A stretch of DNA of 64,000 nt from JAJRRL01 sp047404195 (GTDB lineage Bacteria; Pseudomonadota; Gammaproteobacteria; JAJRRL01), in NCBI GenBank assembly GCA_047404195.1, contig JBDOIU010000018.1, positions 62,001 to 126,000 of the forward strand, written 5' to 3'. The position numbers were made by a program, and so were the translations under genes. This document shows, in pieces, positions 44,821 to 54,448 of this stretch. Each line of letters begins with the position of its first letter. The stretch's first letter is position 1. The notes under the pieces were generated by a model, which was not told where the DNA came from, did no database searches, and saw nothing but the letters and a program-made list of their open reading frames with translations.

Positions 44821-44853
44821 TTCAAGTATGCACATATCCCCTGCATACTTGAA
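44821..44853. terminator. Perfect hairpin between convergent virB5 and AAA gene
   Basis: TTCAAGTATGC and GCATACTTGAA form perfect 11-base arms around 11 bases. Placed in the 313-base gap between two convergent genes it probably ends transcription, though no T tract follows on either strand. Nothing else is recognised in the gap. Confidence 0.45.
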
Positions 44854-44970
44854 TCATCAAATAACCCTAATATAAAATCACTATGCTATATCTTGTCTAT
44901 TGACAATGTTAGACGTGATTAACATGTTGCCCCTATAGAATCCCTATGGCTACTAGTATTACTACCATTG

Positions 44971-47900
44971 TTAGAAAGATAACGAACCAAAGGTGTTGTT
45001 TGCAGGATTATGTTTGTTGAGGGTTTGAGTCTGCTGTGGTGCTTGTGCTTTTGCAGCCGACTTGCTTTTCTTTCTACGTCTTCTGCGCTTCTGTGCCTTG
45101 GACAGATTGACGCTCGCTGCACCTGTGTTTGCAGGAAGACTGCTCGCAGTTGTGTGGTTAAGGCTATCTGTTGAAGCTTCAGCTGTGCTCGCTGCAGGGG
45201 GTGCTGCTAATATTGAGTGTGAGGCTAAAGAGGTTGTGTCTAAAGCTGAAGCGGATGCGGTAGAGGCAGTATCAGAATAAGCTGCTTGTGGCTCATAGTG
45301 TTGATAATCATCCGTTGGCCCGAAGTTTAATCTGTCAAAGTGATGTTGTACATTTTGTCCGGGCACTATGACAAATGGTTCATAATGATGAGGGCCACCT
45401 AAGCCATGTGTGCTGGTTTGTAGCATATGTGTAAGACAAACAATTGCTTTTGAATCGTCGTTTGTGCCAAGATAAATCACTGTCTTGGGAAAGCATGCAG
45501 CCGTTAAGAGATTTTGTCTGTGTTGATGGGACTCGTGCTCAAAAACTCGAAACTCTATATTCAGTTTTTTAGATAATATTTTTAGACACTCTTTTTCTGA
45601 GCGAGTGACTAAAGCCATTGTATCAGAGTCATCTCCTTGGGTCATATCGCAATATTGTCTGTAATTAAAGTCGCTATATCGTTCATTTAACCCACTATAA
45701 TCAAAGTATGACTTAATAGCCTGAAAAAGATTTTTTGGACCAGGGGGTACAGATATTGATGTGCGTGATTCCGTACCAGTTACGGATCTGCTCTGACTTG
45801 ACTGCTGAGAGTGATCAAATAAGGCATCAATAATATGACCAGTTTGGTCTGTCTTTCGATGACGGGGTGAGTTCACTCCTGGTGAGCGGGTGTCTAAAAA
45901 GATTGATGTTGCTGGCATTACAGCTGGCATTACAACTGCTGAGATAGTGGCAGTAATGTCTGGAAAGTTTGATAGTGGCTCTAAACGAGTTGGGGTTGAA
46001 GCAGTGCTAGCACATACTTCTTCTGGCACACGCCACTTCAGGCTTTTTGTAGATCCAAAGTTGAATGTATCAATCTGCTTGTGCACAGAACTATTCTCGT
46101 TGATGATCAATGGCTCAAAATGATCAAATTCAATTCCATCATGTCTCTTGGCCTGAAGCATATGCGCAAGACGAATGATTGTTTTTTCACGTGGGTTGCG
46201 CTGGTTATAAATCACTCTATTGTTTGGGTGAGCACGTACAAAGTGGCTTTGTCTGTGTTGATGAGTACCAGGTTTAAAAAGTCGAAACTCTATATCAAGT
46301 TCGTTGGCTAGCATGCGTAGAGTATCTACCCCTGGAGAGTTGCTCATAGGTAATGAGTTCGGTGCGGCTTGCATTATATTATCATATTGCTCACGTGTTA
46401 AGTTGATTTTCTTACGTACTAATTTATTATCTCCATTGTATTGGTCGTGTAACTTAATAGCGGAGAAAAGGTTATTTTTACCAGCAGCCACATGTATTGT
46501 TGAGCATCTGTTAACACCGCCTAGGCGCTTAAAGAGACTGATCTGACGATGCTGATCAAGTAAAGTATCACAGACCTGATCCATTTGACCTGTATTTGCG
46601 TCTGTGGGTGGTTTTGACTTGGTGGCTTGGATGCGAAGATGATGTGGACAGTGCATAGCATAACTATTTTCAACAGCTTCAATGTGAGCCTTGATCTTCC
46701 CAACCCTAGCGAGACCCGTGCTGGATTTTACGCTTGCATGAAATCTTTGCCATTTTGCTGGTTTTGCTTGGCTAGTAAATTGTGAACGAATTCTCATGCT
46801 CAATTCACGCATAGTGTTCATTAATGAGCCTGGAAAAAATATACAGGGATTTTTTTTCAGTACGGCCATTTCATGGTAATTATCAATAGCCCATCTTTTA
46901 AATCTCCGGCTTTGTTCCTTATCATTTTCAAAATAGAGTGCTTCAATAGTGTGCCCCTGTATTTTGAGCAGATGTGTTGGAAGTAATAGTTCAATAGAGT
47001 GAATATGTCCTCTGCTGTAAAAATGATACACTTCTGCCTCAGTCGTCCAAAGTCGAGGGTCATTTAGTTGTTTGTTAATACTATCGTATATATCTTGGGT
47101 AGATTTCTGCATTGCTTTCATGCCTTGATCATCCATCACCGCTTTTACTGTATCGAGAAATTTTTGCCTATCTCCGAAGGACATACGCATGTTTTGGGAG
47201 CATAACCTTGTAAAAGAATCAATAGATATCTTAGTTGTTTTTGTTTTATGAAGTCTTTTTTTGAGCTGCTTTATATTATCTTTTTTCGCGATCGCTTGAT
47301 TAAACATATCATGTGGGATTTGATCGGTAGCACAAATGCTAACAGTGCTATTAGTGCTAGATGTGCCTTTATTTTCTATGGCTGATGATATTGCGGCATG
47401 TAGTTTGAGTACTTCGTTCTCTTGTAGTAAATCAAAAAAGAGTTCCAGCCGTGCTCTGTGATCATCATTAAATGTATTTTCTGTATCAATGTATTTCTGG
47501 ACTAGCATTTGCTTAACCTGACCTACTGTCCCATCATTTTTCTCTATGTAGGCCCGATAGAGTTTATCGGCATATTCATTTAAACACTCGTTGATTTTAT
47601 CGACAATTGGTTTTGCTACATTCGTTGGTATTTCTCTACTGGTGCTATGAGTGCGTTGGCTTTGATCATCTTGGATTTCATGCTGGTAAGAGCGTAGCTG
47701 TGATAAATGAAAAGCAATGCGTTTAATTACGTTAGCTAATTGAATACTTGTTTTTGAACCAGCAACACCTAGCCATCGATCAATATGCGAGCATGTGCTG
47801 AAGCAAGATGCCATCATGATTGGATCAAATACATAGCTTTCGAGGCTGTGCCTCTTCAGATCGACAATCCGATCCTCAATGCTTTGTTCGGAGTCTCGTT

Positions 47901-49734
47901 TTCTGTTAGGTTTTGTTTTGGTGTCAGGATAATCAAGATCAACCAGTCCAAATCGACCGCCTACACCGTACTGTTCAAGTAGGGACATATTGCTAAAAAT
48001 ATGAGTTCTACCCAAATATTGACGGTGTGGATGTTGATCTCCTATCCTGTACTTGGATGTGGTACTCACAGTTTTTCGAACGGAGTCACATCCGCCAGAC
48101 TTGCGATGTGTTCCGTCAACGGATCTGAACTCCATTTGATAACGTAATGATATCCCAGCAATATAAGCAGTTAAGGAATCAAGTGTTTGTGGTCTTCTTT
48201 TTTTGATTTCTTTGCTCGATGTAACAAAGCGCTTAAGGATTTTATAAAGAGGGTTATAAAAATTTGCATCTTCCTCACCCTCAACATATACAATAGAGCA
48301 TTCACCGGTCACACTATTCAGGCTTCTACTCATACGTGATATCGCCAATAGTTTATTTGCTGGATCAATCACTGTTTTGTGCTCCCATTTACCTGATATT
48401 CGATTCAAAACTCGTTTCTTCATCATTGTGAAGAGTTCGTTATCCTCAGCATAAGCCAGTGTTTCAACACGATGAGTGGTTGCAATTACTTGTGCACCAA
48501 ATGAAACCAGGGTACGGATCAATTGCATGAACTTATGAATTGACGTTGGATGAAAGTGTTTATCCATTTCATCAAGAAAAATAATGTGTTTTCTCTGTTG
48601 GTGATTATTGGTGATAAAATACTGGCATCGAACAGCGAGTAATTTAAGTAGCATTTTCTGTCCTGATGATAAGTCATCAAATAAGATCTCCTTACCTGCA
48701 TTATGTGCCGGTGAAAAATAATAACGGGATGCCATTTCTGAAAATTTATCTTCACAATATCTAAGGGGTAATGAGAGTGCCTTCAGTTCTTCGTTGATTC
48801 GTTTGACAGGGTGCTTAAGAGAGCGCTCAAACTGTACGATTCTAACAAGTTTATGGCGAAGCTTATTTGTAATATCTTTCTCTTTAGCACGCTTTTTATC
48901 ACTCTTCTCTAACATTTTCTTTTCACTAAGGTCACGACCATATTCTTTATTCAAATCGCGTTTCAATTCTTGTTTTCTCATCTCATTCTGTTCAAGATTC
49001 ATACGGAGCTGAGTGTGGCACTCAGGAAAATGATCATTCAGGGTCCGGCCTGAGAATGTGCTAAGTGCCTTTGCGGTTGCGCTGTACCGAGAGACAAGAC
49101 AGTGACATATATTTTTTAACGTCATTTCAACAGACTGCTGATTGATATCAAAATTATCGATTGCAAGTGGATATTTCAGCATAATTGCCATGGCATCACG
49201 TAATATTTTGGTGTGGACATCTCTATCTGGTGATCTTGAGGGGTCTATTTGATACTCTTTGAGAATCGGTGGGTTTTTTCCTTTGCCCCCTTGTTTTTTG
49301 TAAAATTCATTTAGGTCATATCTAATTTTTTGTAATAGGTCTGGATATTGTGTGCAGCGCCTTCTACCAAGCATTGTTGCAACAAACATTTTCGATGCGG
49401 TAGACTGGCTATCTATCATACTGAGAATGATGTCTGAAATCTGTTCAACAGCGAGATCGTTAGGGTGCGATGATGCCTCAGGTGCGTGGTCGCCACGAAC
49501 GCTGATGACCATATTGCTAGCATTGTTAGTCACGGCATTATCTCTGGCTGCTTCCTCTAAGGCTCTGATTAATGTTGTCTTACCGACACCGTTTTCGCCT
49601 GTGATAAGGGCGAAACCTTCAGGAATGTTTGGCCAATATAGACCAGCAATTTGCTTTGGTGCACTTTCGATGTGGGGTACTTCGATTTCAGTTACTTTAC
49701 CAGTTTTATTGTTGACCTTGGTATATCTTCTCAT
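44971..49734 (-). CDS. Giant AAA ATPase-TOPRIM protein with tandem OTU-like folds
   Basis: 1587 residues, intact; AAGGA precedes the ATG. Order: Walker A TGENGVGKTTLI (Lys52), ABC-type signature LSSGQKMLL (355), Walker B IIFLDEMDKHFHP (384), ATTHRVETL; TOPRIM motifs SIVYVEGEEDANFY (480) and GLVDLDY (596), RHSLESYVFDP (628); helical region; first OTU-like fold ~1075-1215 (AGKNNLFSAIK ... FDHFEPLI) and second ~1325-1460 (PGPKNLFQAIK ... HHYEPFVI); disordered tail with KAQKRRRRRKKSKSAAKAQ at 1547. It is a full-length homologue of the gene at 13.8-17.4 kb, but Asn replaces the OTU Cys in both folds, so protease activity is unlikely. ATPase and TOPRIM residues are intact, as in OLD/PARIS nucleases. 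Defence or host-directed role unresolved. Confidence 0.88.
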   Translation of the reverse strand: MRRYTKVNNKTGKVTEIEVPHIESAPKQIAGLYWPNIPEGFALITGENGVGKTTLIRALEEAARDNAVTNNASNMVISVRGDHAPEASSHPNDLAVEQISDIILSMIDSQSTASKMFVATMLGRRRCTQYPDLLQKIRYDLNEFYKKQGGKGKNPPILKEYQIDPSRSPDRDVHTKILRDAMAIMLKYPLAIDNFDINQQSVEMTLKNICHCLVSRYSATAKALSTFSGRTLNDHFPECHTQLRMNLEQNEMRKQELKRDLNKEYGRDLSEKKMLEKSDKKRAKEKDITNKLRHKLVRIVQFERSLKHPVKRINEELKALSLPLRYCEDKFSEMASRYYFSPAHNAGKEILFDDLSSGQKMLLKLLAVRCQYFITNNHQQRKHIIFLDEMDKHFHPTSIHKFMQLIRTLVSFGAQVIATTHRVETLAYAEDNELFTMMKKRVLNRISGKWEHKTVIDPANKLLAISRMSRSLNSVTGECSIVYVEGEEDANFYNPLYKILKRFVTSSKEIKKRRPQTLDSLTAYIAGISLRYQMEFRSVDGTHRKSGGCDSVRKTVSTTSKYRIGDQHPHRQYLGRTHIFSNMSLLEQYGVGGRFGLVDLDYPDTKTKPNRKRDSEQSIEDRIVDLKRHSLESYVFDPIMMASCFSTCSHIDRWLGVAGSKTSIQLANVIKRIAFHLSQLRSYQHEIQDDQSQRTHSTSREIPTNVAKPIVDKINECLNEYADKLYRAYIEKNDGTVGQVKQMLVQKYIDTENTFNDDHRARLELFFDLLQENEVLKLHAAISSAIENKGTSSTNSTVSICATDQIPHDMFNQAIAKKDNIKQLKKRLHKTKTTKISIDSFTRLCSQNMRMSFGDRQKFLDTVKAVMDDQGMKAMQKSTQDIYDSINKQLNDPRLWTTEAEVYHFYSRGHIHSIELLLPTHLLKIQGHTIEALYFENDKEQSRRFKRWAIDNYHEMAVLKKNPCIFFPGSLMNTMRELSMRIRSQFTSQAKPAKWQRFHASVKSSTGLARVGKIKAHIEAVENSYAMHCPHHLRIQATKSKPPTDANTGQMDQVCDTLLDQHRQISLFKRLGGVNRCSTIHVAAGKNNLFSAIKLHDQYNGDNKLVRKKINLTREQYDNIMQAAPNSLPMSNSPGVDTLRMLANELDIEFRLFKPGTHQHRQSHFVRAHPNNRVIYNQRNPREKTIIRLAHMLQAKRHDGIEFDHFEPLIINENSSVHKQIDTFNFGSTKSLKWRVPEEVCASTASTPTRLEPLSNFPDITATISAVVMPAVMPATSIFLDTRSPGVNSPRHRKTDQTGHIIDALFDHSQQSSQSRSVTGTESRTSISVPPGPKNLFQAIKSYFDYSGLNERYSDFNYRQYCDMTQGDDSDTMALVTRSEKECLKILSKKLNIEFRVFEHESHQHRQNLLTAACFPKTVIYLGTNDDSKAIVCLTHMLQTSTHGLGGPHHYEPFVIVPGQNVQHHFDRLNFGPTDDYQHYEPQAAYSDTASTASASALDTTSLASHSILAAPPAASTAEASTDSLNHTTASSLPANTGAASVNLSKAQKRRRRRKKSKSAAKAQAPQQTQTLNKHNPANNTFGSLSF

Positions 49735-49764
49735 GGTTGTTCCTTAGTGAAGAAGAAAAAATGC

Positions 49765-49793
49765 AAAATATCATAGGGTTATCTCGCGTGCAA
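49765..49793 (-). promoter_or_regulatory. Possible promoter of the intact AAA-TOPRIM-OTU gene
   Basis: On the gene strand TTGCAC and TATTTT are 17 bases apart, about 30 bases before the start codon. Only moderate matches. Confidence 0.35.
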
Positions 49794-50001
49794 GGTTTTC
49801 ATGCGTGTCGTGATAGATCTATTTTTATGTGGTACACATTGGCGCTGTTACCATGCGGCCATCTTTATGCCCTAGGTTGCTGCTTTCTGCGTGGCGGTGT
49901 TTGTGTCGATAAAAATGCTGGTGCCATGCTTGTCATGTCTTGCTATTTGGGGCTATGGGTGTTAAGATGATGGTTTTATATTATTGGCCAAGGTGTTACA
50001 T

Positions 50002-51438
50002 ATGTCTAAGAATTTTTTGAGTAGTTATGGGGTAAGTCAGATTACAAGAAAAGACACAGTGGGCGAGACCAGCTTATTGATTGCTTTAAACAGCAGGTTC
50101 GTGTCACAGGAGCTGATAAAGCGTTTGCAGCATCACTCCGCAGAGTTATCCGGAACCTTGCTTTCCGAGGCTGCACCAGTTACCGTTAAGATTGTTAGCA
50201 AGGCACTAACCGACAAAAATTGTCACGAGATCGCACTGAGTTTGATACAAGCTCAAGTAGTCAGGACCAGGTTACAAAAGATCATTCGACCGTTAGTTGC
50301 CAGTGCGTCACTTGCCATTCTAGGCAGTGCTGCTGGATCACTGCTGCCTATTTTACACGCTGTAATGCCAGTTGTAATAGGGGTCACTGCGTTGCTTGTT
50401 GCGGCTTTGCTAGCTTGTGTGCTAATCGGTTTGAGCATGATCTGCCGTTTGCGCTCTAATCTTCCGCTTGAAGTAGGCGATACTGTATTGAGCGACATTC
50501 AAAAACAGTGCCAGGTCACAGTATCAAACACGGTGAGTATGGCGCCTCAGCAAGAGAATATTCCAGGAAGTAATGTCGATGCTTCAGAGCATAGCTCTGG
50601 TCGAGAGCATAGGGTTGATGGCATCGCTGGGTCTAGTCACGCACCCCTAAAAAATCCAGCGAATATCAATGTTCAACGTGCTGAGCTTTCAGAAGAAAGT
50701 CGCGTACTCAATTTTTTCCAGGAAAGAATGGGTGGTGACATTCAAAACAAATCATTGATTTTGTGTCGCCCTAATGAGAGTGTTATTGTGGATCGATTGA
50801 TATTGGAGGTATCTCAAGAGCAGATTAATGCAATACGTGTTGTGTTGGCTAATGGTCATTGCGATCAGCGGTCAGTTATGAAAGCTGCGCTAGAAAGTAA
50901 AAAACTCTCAGTAAAATGTTGTGGTTCAACCATAATGAAAATCTCTCACTCAGGCAATGGAAATCTCTCTGAGCAAGATATCCAGCGTATTTCAGATGTA
51001 TTACTTTCTGGGCGCGTTAACAAAACGCGTTTATCTTCATCGCTTTCAGAGCAGAGTATTGTGTCTGCACCTGTATCTGCGCCTACATCTGAGGTGTTGC
51101 TGGATAGTGATGAGCTAGAAGCTCGTATTTTAAGTTTAGAGGGCACTCGCGATGATGTAAATTATGAAGAGAAGGCTGATAGCGCCGGTGAGTTCGTTAC
51201 GGTCACATTCAAAGATCCTAATGCAGCACGCAGGTTGCTCAGATCGCTGCGTGATCAAATAGCTGCTGAGCTTAATGCTGGGTTGTCATCAGATGCGGTT
51301 ATTTCTCGTCAACTGTCATCTCTTAATGTGCGTTTAGATGCTATCAGTACTGAGCAAAAAGCAGATTTATTCTTTGGTACAATAACCAGGCTGTTTCCTA
51401 AAGATAATGCTGTTTGTAGCGAGTCCGCCTTAGCTTAG
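50002..51438 (+). CDS. Orphan protein with membrane hairpin, repeated alpha/beta modules
   Basis: 478 residues from the ATG at 50002, preceded by AAGGTG. The N-terminal module (TSLLIALNSRFVSQELIKRL) leads into two hydrophobic helices (LVASASLAILGSAAGSLLPI; VVIGVTALLVAALLACVLIG). After a Ser/His-rich linker come two more modules of similar shape: a strand, an acidic or polar turn, an amphipathic helix (VDRLILEVSQEQINAIRVVL; FVTVTFKDPNAARRLLRSL). The next gene has the same arrangement. Function unknown; a hydrophobic hairpin within a cytoplasmic protein resembles Inc-like proteins inserted in host vacuole membranes. Confidence 0.65.
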   Translation: MSKNFLSSYGVSQITRKDTVGETSLLIALNSRFVSQELIKRLQHHSAELSGTLLSEAAPVTVKIVSKALTDKNCHEIALSLIQAQVVRTRLQKIIRPLVASASLAILGSAAGSLLPILHAVMPVVIGVTALLVAALLACVLIGLSMICRLRSNLPLEVGDTVLSDIQKQCQVTVSNTVSMAPQQENIPGSNVDASEHSSGREHRVDGIAGSSHAPLKNPANINVQRAELSEESRVLNFFQERMGGDIQNKSLILCRPNESVIVDRLILEVSQEQINAIRVVLANGHCDQRSVMKAALESKKLSVKCCGSTIMKISHSGNGNLSEQDIQRISDVLLSGRVNKTRLSSSLSEQSIVSAPVSAPTSEVLLDSDELEARILSLEGTRDDVNYEEKADSAGEFVTVTFKDPNAARRLLRSLRDQIAAELNAGLSSDAVISRQLSSLNVRLDAISTEQKADLFFGTITRLFPKDNAVCSESALA

Positions 51439-51762
51439 TATGTTCGCGATGCGCTTGCATTAATTTGCCTGATCATCGTCAAGGATTCACGTGTTCGTTC
51501 ATCAGTGAGACAACATAGCGTGTGGCCCGGTGTTGTCGCTGTCGTATACAGATCGTATTATTTTTGTGCAGCCTTGATGGATATCAACTCTAGCGCTACT
51601 CACTTAAGTGATTGAGTTAAATCGAGAATATGGAGCGTGAGCTTGTTATATCTGCCGGTAAGACACCTTATGCAATAGGATTGGGTCTTGCAGTGATCGG
51701 TATGACAGTGACTCATTGTTTTTCCCTACATAGCATAAAAAAACCTAAAAACCCCAGCTGAT

Positions 51763-51794
51763 TTAAGGAATCCTTAATATAGCGTCGTTATAAT
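51763..51794 (+). promoter_or_regulatory. TATAAT with upstream palindrome/PmrA-like box
   Basis: TATAAT stands at 51789-51794 with no good -35. In its place is TTAAGGAATCCTTAA (51763-51777, near-perfect palindrome) running into CTTAATATA, which resembles a half-site of the Legionella/Coxiella PmrA box (CTTAATATT). This suggests an activator-dependent promoter 30-40 bases before the start codon. The rest of the 392-base gap 51439-51830 holds nothing recognised. Confidence 0.4.
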
Positions 51795-51830
51795 TGACTC
51801 TATTTACTTTCAATCCAGTTGGGGATACCC

Positions 51831-54095
51831 ATGCCAAATCAAATTCATTTTCTCAAAGATTATCACGTAACAGATTTTAATTTTAATGCTTGGGGTCGCT
51901 ATCAGTTGGATTTTACTGATGCTAACTACGCACGTGCATTTAGGCGTAAGTACAAGGATTTCGGTTTGGAGGGGGTTGAATATGGCGGCAAGTATGTCAC
52001 CGTCCCTCAGGATTGCTGTCCAGAAGATATTGCTTCTATATTACAGGATTCCAATCATGCTGTGAAAAAACAAACACGTGTATTAGTGCCATCCATGGTC
52101 GCTGCTGCCACTGCTACCATTGGTGGCGTGATGGTGGCTTTGCATACCGGTGGTGTGGCTACACCTGCCATTGCTGCATTGATCTCGGGTACGTTGACAG
52201 GCGCTGCAATGGCTACCCCTATTATCGGTGCGGTGTTGCTTGCTGTTGCTGCCATCAGCCTGGTAGTGGCGATTGCGAGTGCGTTTAAGAAACCGTCTCA
52301 GAATCCGTCTCAAGATCCGGCGTTAGAGGGTCATGTTGCCGCTGCAATGTTCGCCTTGGCTGTGATGGATAATAAATGTGAGTATAGGCGCAATCAAAAT
52401 GACATGTTTTCTTGGCAGCCTACACCACCATCAAACACAAATGTTATAGAGGTTTTCAGTCGCACTCTGCCAAGCTCAGGAGGCAGGCCGGTTGTGCAGA
52501 TTAACTTTCAAAATCAACTAGCACTTGATAACTACCTTACGCGAATAGGCGACACTTTCTTCTCAGGTAGTCGTTTACAACAAATTAGAGGCTGGAATTT
52601 TGGCCTATCGCCTGATAGTACCGCTTTTTTTATTCAAATTCCAGTGAGCTTTTTGAGTGAGCACAATAACGCGGCACGTATGATGCTACTCAGTAAGTTG
52701 TTTGCTGAAGAACATGCGCCAGCAGTGCATGCTGATGAAGCGCACTTAGGTGATGGCCACACGCACTCGGCAGACTTCTCAGGTGGCCATTCTGATGGGT
52801 ATGTTCCAGCACCGGTTGTAAAATTTGATGAGCGCCTACACTTGTTTGGCATTGCTGTATTTGGTCAGTATCGGCTACATAATATGGACATTAATAGCCG
52901 CATGAGCCTGAGACAACACGTCTCGCAACAGACTGAGCATGATGTGGAAGAGATATTTTTACGTACAGATTTGTCAAGTGGTCCCGTTGTACAGATAAAC
53001 TTTCACACAGCCAACGACCGTGATGCTTATGTAAACAATTTGGTGGCACAAGGTACAGATGATGCAAATGATTGGGGAAAGACCGAAAATGGCGCATCAG
53101 GCGGGATCCGCATACCAGTCACTTTTTTGGATGCTCCTGGAAGTGTTAACTATGATTTTCTTGCTGCCACCCAAAGTTATTTTGGAACAGCGTCAGCACC
53201 GCGTGCTGATGCAGTCCAGTTAGATGCTGGCCATATGCATTCGGCAAGGTTCGTAGGTGACTATGAGGATGTTCCAGCACCGCGTGCTGATGCAGTGCGC
53301 TTAGATGTTGTTAGATCTGGGCAACCGGTAGATTTTACAGGTGACAATGATCCAACGTCCGCTCTTTGGCGTGCACTCTCCCCCTCTAACCGCGGATTCT
53401 TCAGTGGCGGAGCAGGGCACGTAAGTAAGGCTGCCGAATTTGGTGGGCGGATTACTGCTTCAGATGGAGTTACTGACCAAGTGTACCAGGCTGAGCGCCA
53501 ATCGTCCGCTGATAGCATCGAATATTATGGAGCCGGTGGAGAGTTCGCTCGTGGACGCACTGCCTCAGGCAGATTTGACGACAGTGTGGCAAAGATGGGC
53601 CAAAGTTTTTTTCAACCCCAACATCAGGTTACTGCGATAGGAGGTGGCCGCTTTGACTGCCGACTCCCCATCCCCAGAGACCAAGAAGGGCACGTAAGTG
53701 ATATTGACGAATTTGATGTTCCAGTGGTGCTTGACGAGGATGGGATCAATAATCACCTAGGGTCTTTGCCTCCTCTGGGGTTTACATACGAAATAGCCGC
53801 CATACCTGATTCACTCTCTCAGGAGAAGCACCTAACTCTGATTTTTCGTGATATTAACAGTGCAGCTTTTTTGAAAAGAAAACTAGATGCGCGCCCAGAT
53901 CAACCACATCCAGCTATTAAAACCGAAATTCCGGCTCAGACGATTTTTGGTAATGCGGCCCGCATCCCAGCAAAGTCATCACTCAGCTTCAGGCTGGGCG
54001 ATGTTAATACGCAGGATAAGATTGAGTCATTGGTTAACTTCATAAAAGGGGAGCTTGGCATAGGCCACACTCCTGCTCCTGGCCATCGATTTTAG
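51831..54095 (+). CDS. Orphan protein with membrane hairpin, repeated alpha/beta modules
   Basis: 754 residues from the ATG at 51831; GGGGAT is just upstream and a TTG at 51819 is less likely. N-terminal module YQLDFTDANYARAFRRKY, then a Gly/Ala-rich hydrophobic pair (MVAAATATIGGVMVALHTGG; IIGAVLLAVAAISLVVAIAS). The soluble part repeats a unit starting PVVQINFQNQLALDNY and PVVQINFHTANDRDAY, each ending in an IQIPVSFL or IRIPVTFL strand, with linkers sharing HADEAHLGDGHTHSADF and RADAVQLDAGHMHSARF. A last module (LTLIFRDINSAAFLKRKLDA) closes it. Paralogous in plan to the gene before it. Possible translocated membrane effector. Confidence 0.65.
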   Translation: MPNQIHFLKDYHVTDFNFNAWGRYQLDFTDANYARAFRRKYKDFGLEGVEYGGKYVTVPQDCCPEDIASILQDSNHAVKKQTRVLVPSMVAAATATIGGVMVALHTGGVATPAIAALISGTLTGAAMATPIIGAVLLAVAAISLVVAIASAFKKPSQNPSQDPALEGHVAAAMFALAVMDNKCEYRRNQNDMFSWQPTPPSNTNVIEVFSRTLPSSGGRPVVQINFQNQLALDNYLTRIGDTFFSGSRLQQIRGWNFGLSPDSTAFFIQIPVSFLSEHNNAARMMLLSKLFAEEHAPAVHADEAHLGDGHTHSADFSGGHSDGYVPAPVVKFDERLHLFGIAVFGQYRLHNMDINSRMSLRQHVSQQTEHDVEEIFLRTDLSSGPVVQINFHTANDRDAYVNNLVAQGTDDANDWGKTENGASGGIRIPVTFLDAPGSVNYDFLAATQSYFGTASAPRADAVQLDAGHMHSARFVGDYEDVPAPRADAVRLDVVRSGQPVDFTGDNDPTSALWRALSPSNRGFFSGGAGHVSKAAEFGGRITASDGVTDQVYQAERQSSADSIEYYGAGGEFARGRTASGRFDDSVAKMGQSFFQPQHQVTAIGGGRFDCRLPIPRDQEGHVSDIDEFDVPVVLDEDGINNHLGSLPPLGFTYEIAAIPDSLSQEKHLTLIFRDINSAAFLKRKLDARPDQPHPAIKTEIPAQTIFGNAARIPAKSSLSFRLGDVNTQDKIESLVNFIKGELGIGHTPAPGHRF

Positions 54096-54448
54096 CCTTT
54101 GTTAAGTGTTGATTGGTTAACACGCTCTCATGGTTGAGGCCTGAGCTTCGAGCATTATGGTGTTGCCAACGCACTGGCCAACTATAAGGATCTAAGCTGC
54201 CTGTCTGTCTGTTGTGTCATCGGTACGCAGCGCACAGGCGAGTAGATTGCGTGCGCTCTATCACCCCGTTGCTTTTTGGTGTGTACCCGGTGTTCTTAAT
54301 CTGACCACATTAACGGGCGTGATATCATATTCCCCTATAGGATATTGCAGTGGCACTGCGTTTAGTGCTTGATTCTGTGTGTGATATAGGGCATCGTTAA
54401 AGTATAAATCAAGGATGGTTTAAACACTGGTTAATTACGGGAGTAGGC
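54096..54448. other. Intergenic region, nothing recognised
   Basis: 353 bases between the orphan membrane protein and mutT. A small GTTAA...TTAAC pair near 54100-54121 could help end the upstream transcript. No coding frame, repeat or RNA gene supported; no clear promoter for mutT. Confidence 0.4.

Noticed and set aside
49737..49970. 77-codon frame upstream of the intact giant gene
   Set aside because: Lies over the divergent promoter region; Cys-rich random-looking translation and no ribosome site.
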